Source of the DNA: Thermoplasmata archaeon
GTDB lineage: Archaea; Thermoplasmatota; Thermoplasmata; Thermoplasmatales; Thermoplasmataceae
Length of the DNA: 7,812 nucleotides
Assembly (NCBI GenBank): GCA_021833045.1
Contig: JAKBGP010000093.1
Coordinates: 1 to 7,812, forward strand
Reading direction: 5' to 3'
In this document: positions 6,238 to 7,812 of the stretch, in pieces
Numbering within the stretch: position 1 is the first letter of the stretch
Layout of the letters: each line of letters opens with the position of its first letter
Notes under the pieces: model-generated
Database searches by the model: none
What the model was told of the DNA's origin: nothing
What the model saw: the letters and a program-made list of their open reading frames with translations, nothing else
Translations under genes and position numbers: made by a program

Positions 6238-6245
6238 ATAAAAAA
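6238..6245 (-). promoter_or_regulatory. TATA box of the DUF1059-GTPase-gltX operon
   Basis: Read on the minus strand as TTTTTTAT, centred about 26 nt before the ATG at 6215. It overlaps the upstream ATG at 6239, which argues against that start. The T-run, 43-48 nt after the cobS stop, might also help end the cobS transcript. The 72-bp spacer after cobS shows no hairpin and no gene. Confidence 0.5.
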
Positions 6246-6287
6246 TTATCATTCTCAATACTAACACATTTTTACTGACCACTCTAA

Positions 6288-7022
6288 TCAAACAAGAAAA
6301 ATTGAAATGGTTGAAAGAAGGAGGGCAAACATTCTCCCGATCTCCCCAGATGCTCCAACTATATCTCCATTTACGCCTCCGAAAATTTTGTAAAGATAAA
6401 GCCTCAGAATAATTGCTATTATAATTACAGAAAAAAGAACAACAATATACTCTGGGAAGAGTAACAATGATAATATAAACGGAATTCCAAAGGAAGTAAT
6501 TAAAAATGTCCATCTTGATGAAATCACAGAAAAGAATTTACCATAACCCTCACCTATTGGCTTATTTCTGAAGAATATCACTGACATGAAAATGATATCC
6601 ACTAACTGGGAAAAAAGTATCATGTAGGGAATTTTGTTTGTGGGAACAGAAAATAAGGCAGAAACACTAATCCCATATACAACAAAGAACATAAATAAGC
6701 CTCCAGCACCAACAGATGGATCTTTCATCACCTTAAGTCTTTTCTCTGTCTCTCCTCTCTTCATGAGCCCGTCTCCAAGATCAAATAGCGCATCAAGATT
6801 CTGTGCACCGTGTATAATACCTATTATACTGAGCGCAATTATTGCGAGAATGAACTTTGAAACGAAACCTTCAATTTCGTACAAAACTATAAAGGAGACC
6901 AGTCCTGATAGAAGATATGGTAACCAGAGAAAATAGATAGCTTCAGGTATGAATTCTGCATTTCCTGCAGGTATGATTGTAAAGAAAGAAATCGATGCCC
7001 TTGCATATTTTGATATTTTCAC
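6288..7022 (-). CDS. cobS: Adenosylcobinamide-GDP ribazoletransferase (cobalamin synthase)
   Basis: 244 residues, close to the usual length of about 250. Integral membrane enzyme that joins alpha-ribazole (or its phosphate) to adenosylcobinamide-GDP, the last assembly step of adenosylcobalamin. Family motifs: NLDALFDLGDGL (75-86) aligns with the usual HLDGLADTADGL and keeps the acidic residues D77, D81 and D84 expected to bind Mg2+; RLKVMKDPSVGAGG (95-108) matches the RxxIMKDSxIGxxG block; GGVNGDIVGASGE (215-227) matches GGxxGDxxGAxxE. About six or seven hydrophobic segments are present, for example 28-50, 54-72, 106-127, 132-151, 191-210 and 229-244. The usual His of the first motif is Asn75 here, although His71 lies just before it. 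The start is GTG at 7022: no earlier start gives better family agreement and the shared TATA element is 24 nt upstream. Divergent from cobD, its pathway partner. Confidence 0.95.
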   Translation of the reverse strand: MKISKYARASISFFTIIPAGNAEFIPEAIYFLWLPYLLSGLVSFIVLYEIEGFVSKFILAIIALSIIGIIHGAQNLDALFDLGDGLMKRGETEKRLKVMKDPSVGAGGLFMFFVVYGISVSALFSVPTNKIPYMILFSQLVDIIFMSVIFFRNKPIGEGYGKFFSVISSRWTFLITSFGIPFILSLLLFPEYIVVLFSVIIIAIILRLYLYKIFGGVNGDIVGASGEIGRMFALLLSTISIFLV

Positions 7023-7040
7023 GTTGGAATATACTTAAGT

Positions 7041-7050
7041 GATATAAATA
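7041..7050. promoter_or_regulatory. Single symmetric TATA element shared by divergent cobS and cobD
   Basis: The + strand reads GATATAAATA and the minus strand TATTTATATC. The element centre (about 7046) is about 24 nt from both the cobS GTG (7022) and the cobD ATG (7070), the spacing expected for leaderless transcripts. No other A/T box at that distance looks better on either strand. The 47-bp spacer leaves no room for a cobalamin riboswitch and neither start has an SD. Confidence 0.6.
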
Positions 7051-7069
7051 TGAAATTAATTACACTAAA

Positions 7070-7812
7070 ATGAAATTAAGTTCAGATGATAATTTTACAC
7101 ACGGTGATCATTTCCTGAGGATCAAGGATAAATATCCCGAAATAACAGATTTTTCAGCGAACATCAATCACAACAGTCCAGAATATCTTATGGGAAAAAA
7201 GACGGGAGTTTTGAAACACTACCCTGCGGGTGAAGAAAAATTAGAGGAACTCATAGGGAAACTATTCAACATTAACCCTGAAAGAATTATTGCAACCTAT
7301 GGAATGACATCTCTAATTCATTATGTATATCAATCACATTCAGGAAGGAACGCTCTGTTAATAGAACCAATTTTTTCAGAGCACAGAAGAGCAGCAGAAG
7401 TCAGTAGCTGTAGAATAACAAGATTATCTTTAGGAGCATTGATTAAGAACACTGAAATTATAAAAAATTTTAATTATGATATAATCTCATTGAATATACC
7501 CGTGAATCCTACGGGAGAAATGCTTAACTCCACGGAGATGAAAACAATAATACAGATTTCAACTAAGAAAGGTGCAACTGTCTTCTTAGATCAGGCATAT
7601 ATAGATTTTTTATCAATGGAAAGGCAAAAAGAATTCATGAAAGTTACTGAAGAATATCCTGATGTAATATTAGGCAGGTCACTTACTAAAGTGAGTGGAT
7701 TACCTGGAATTAGGTTAGGATTTGGTGTTTCTTCACATGAAACTATAAAAATTCTTAAGAAAATCAGGGGACCGTGGACTATTCCTGAGGATTACAAACT
7801 TATATTGGAAAA
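7070..7812 (+). CDS. cobD: CobD-like L-threonine-O-3-phosphate decarboxylase (3' truncated by window edge)
   Basis: PLP-dependent fold-type I enzyme. CobD converts L-threonine phosphate to (R)-1-amino-2-propanol phosphate, the linker of the cobalamin nucleotide loop. The open frame runs off the window after 247 residues, so roughly 90-110 are missing. Motifs in order: DFSANIN (27-33), the CobD N-terminal signature; HYPAGEEKL (50-58); YGMTS (77-81) at the PLP-phosphate loop; NPTGE (146-150) with Asn146; DQAYIDF (174-180) with Asp174 and Tyr177 contacting PLP; RSLTK (203-207) with Lys207 as the Schiff-base lysine; and LPGIRLGFG (211-219) with the substrate-binding Arg215. PW near the end (235-236) also matches CobD. 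The family includes HisC, which usually lacks DFSANIN; that motif and the adjacent cobS favour CobD. The loop has Met79 where GNG is usual. The ATG at 7070 is set by the shared promoter; further cobalamin genes may follow. Confidence 0.9.
   Translation, partial: MKLSSDDNFTHGDHFLRIKDKYPEITDFSANINHNSPEYLMGKKTGVLKHYPAGEEKLEELIGKLFNINPERIIATYGMTSLIHYVYQSHSGRNALLIEPIFSEHRRAAEVSSCRITRLSLGALIKNTEIIKNFNYDIISLNIPVNPTGEMLNSTEMKTIIQISTKKGATVFLDQAYIDFLSMERQKEFMKVTEEYPDVILGRSLTKVSGLPGIRLGFGVSSHETIKILKKIRGPWTIPEDYKLILE

Noticed and set aside
6190..6513. 107-residue minus-strand frame overlapping cobS and the DUF1059 start
   Set aside because: Out of frame with both recognised genes; composition and lack of motifs mark it as a shadow of cobS.
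6634..6936. 100-residue + strand frame
   Set aside because: Antisense to cobS, rich in Ser/Pro/Ile typical of a shadow frame, and without start signals.
7023..7069. Cobalamin riboswitch upstream of cobS/cobD
   Set aside because: The spacer is 47 bp, far too short for a B12 riboswitch, and no stem or conserved box is visible.
1..7812. CRISPR array, insertion sequence, tRNA or toxin-antitoxin pair
   Set aside because: No regularly spaced repeats, transposase motifs, terminal inverted repeats, cloverleaf sequences or toxin families were seen on either strand.

Overview
The window is a chromosomal segment that most likely comes from an acidophilic archaeon of the Thermoplasmatales. Every gene whose family can be recognised is of archaeal type: class II HMG-CoA reductase, archaeal GluRS without KMSKS, NOG1-type GTPase, DUF2240, DUF1059 and cobalamin assembly enzymes. 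The DNA is A+T-rich and Arg codons are largely AGA/AGG. Most transcription units have a TATA-like box about 24-27 nt upstream of the likely start codon, which implies leaderless mRNAs, whereas genes inside operons carry Shine-Dalgarno (SD) motifs. The order-level assignment is an inference from these traits; no 16S rRNA gene is present.

Layout. Positions 1-1812 (+): the 3' part of HMG-CoA reductase (mevalonate pathway, archaeal lipids) followed one base later by a TPR-like helical-repeat protein with its own GGTGA ribosome site. Positions 1796-2290 (-): a DUF2240 protein that converges on the TPR gene and overlaps its end by 17 bp; a hairpin plus T-run that could terminate the + operon lies inside the DUF2240 coding region. 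Positions 2420-2836 and 2966-3370 (+): two separately promoted, tandem paralogous small membrane proteins of unknown function. Positions 3436-6215 (-): an apparent operon, read from high to low coordinates, of a 59-residue DUF1059 protein, a NOG1-family GTPase and glutamyl-tRNA synthetase (GTG start, strong SD, 26-bp overlap with the GTPase gene). A perfect 8-bp hairpin flanked by T-runs separates gltX from the convergent membrane-protein gene. Positions 6288-7022 (-) and 7070-7812 (+): cobS and a 3'-truncated cobD, divergently transcribed from a 47-bp spacer with one TATA-like element at its exact centre.

Functionally the window is mostly housekeeping: isoprenoid synthesis, ribosome assembly/translation, and late cobalamin assembly. 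CobD makes the aminopropanol phosphate linker and CobS performs the ribazole transfer; CbiB and the nucleotidyltransferase acting between them are not in the window. No mobile element, CRISPR array, tRNA or rRNA was seen, and I found no convincing new multi-gene system. The best leads are the symmetric shared cobS/cobD TATA element, the paralogous membrane-protein pair, and the small CCHH protein linked to the GTPase and GluRS genes. All intergenic gaps are under 150 bp.
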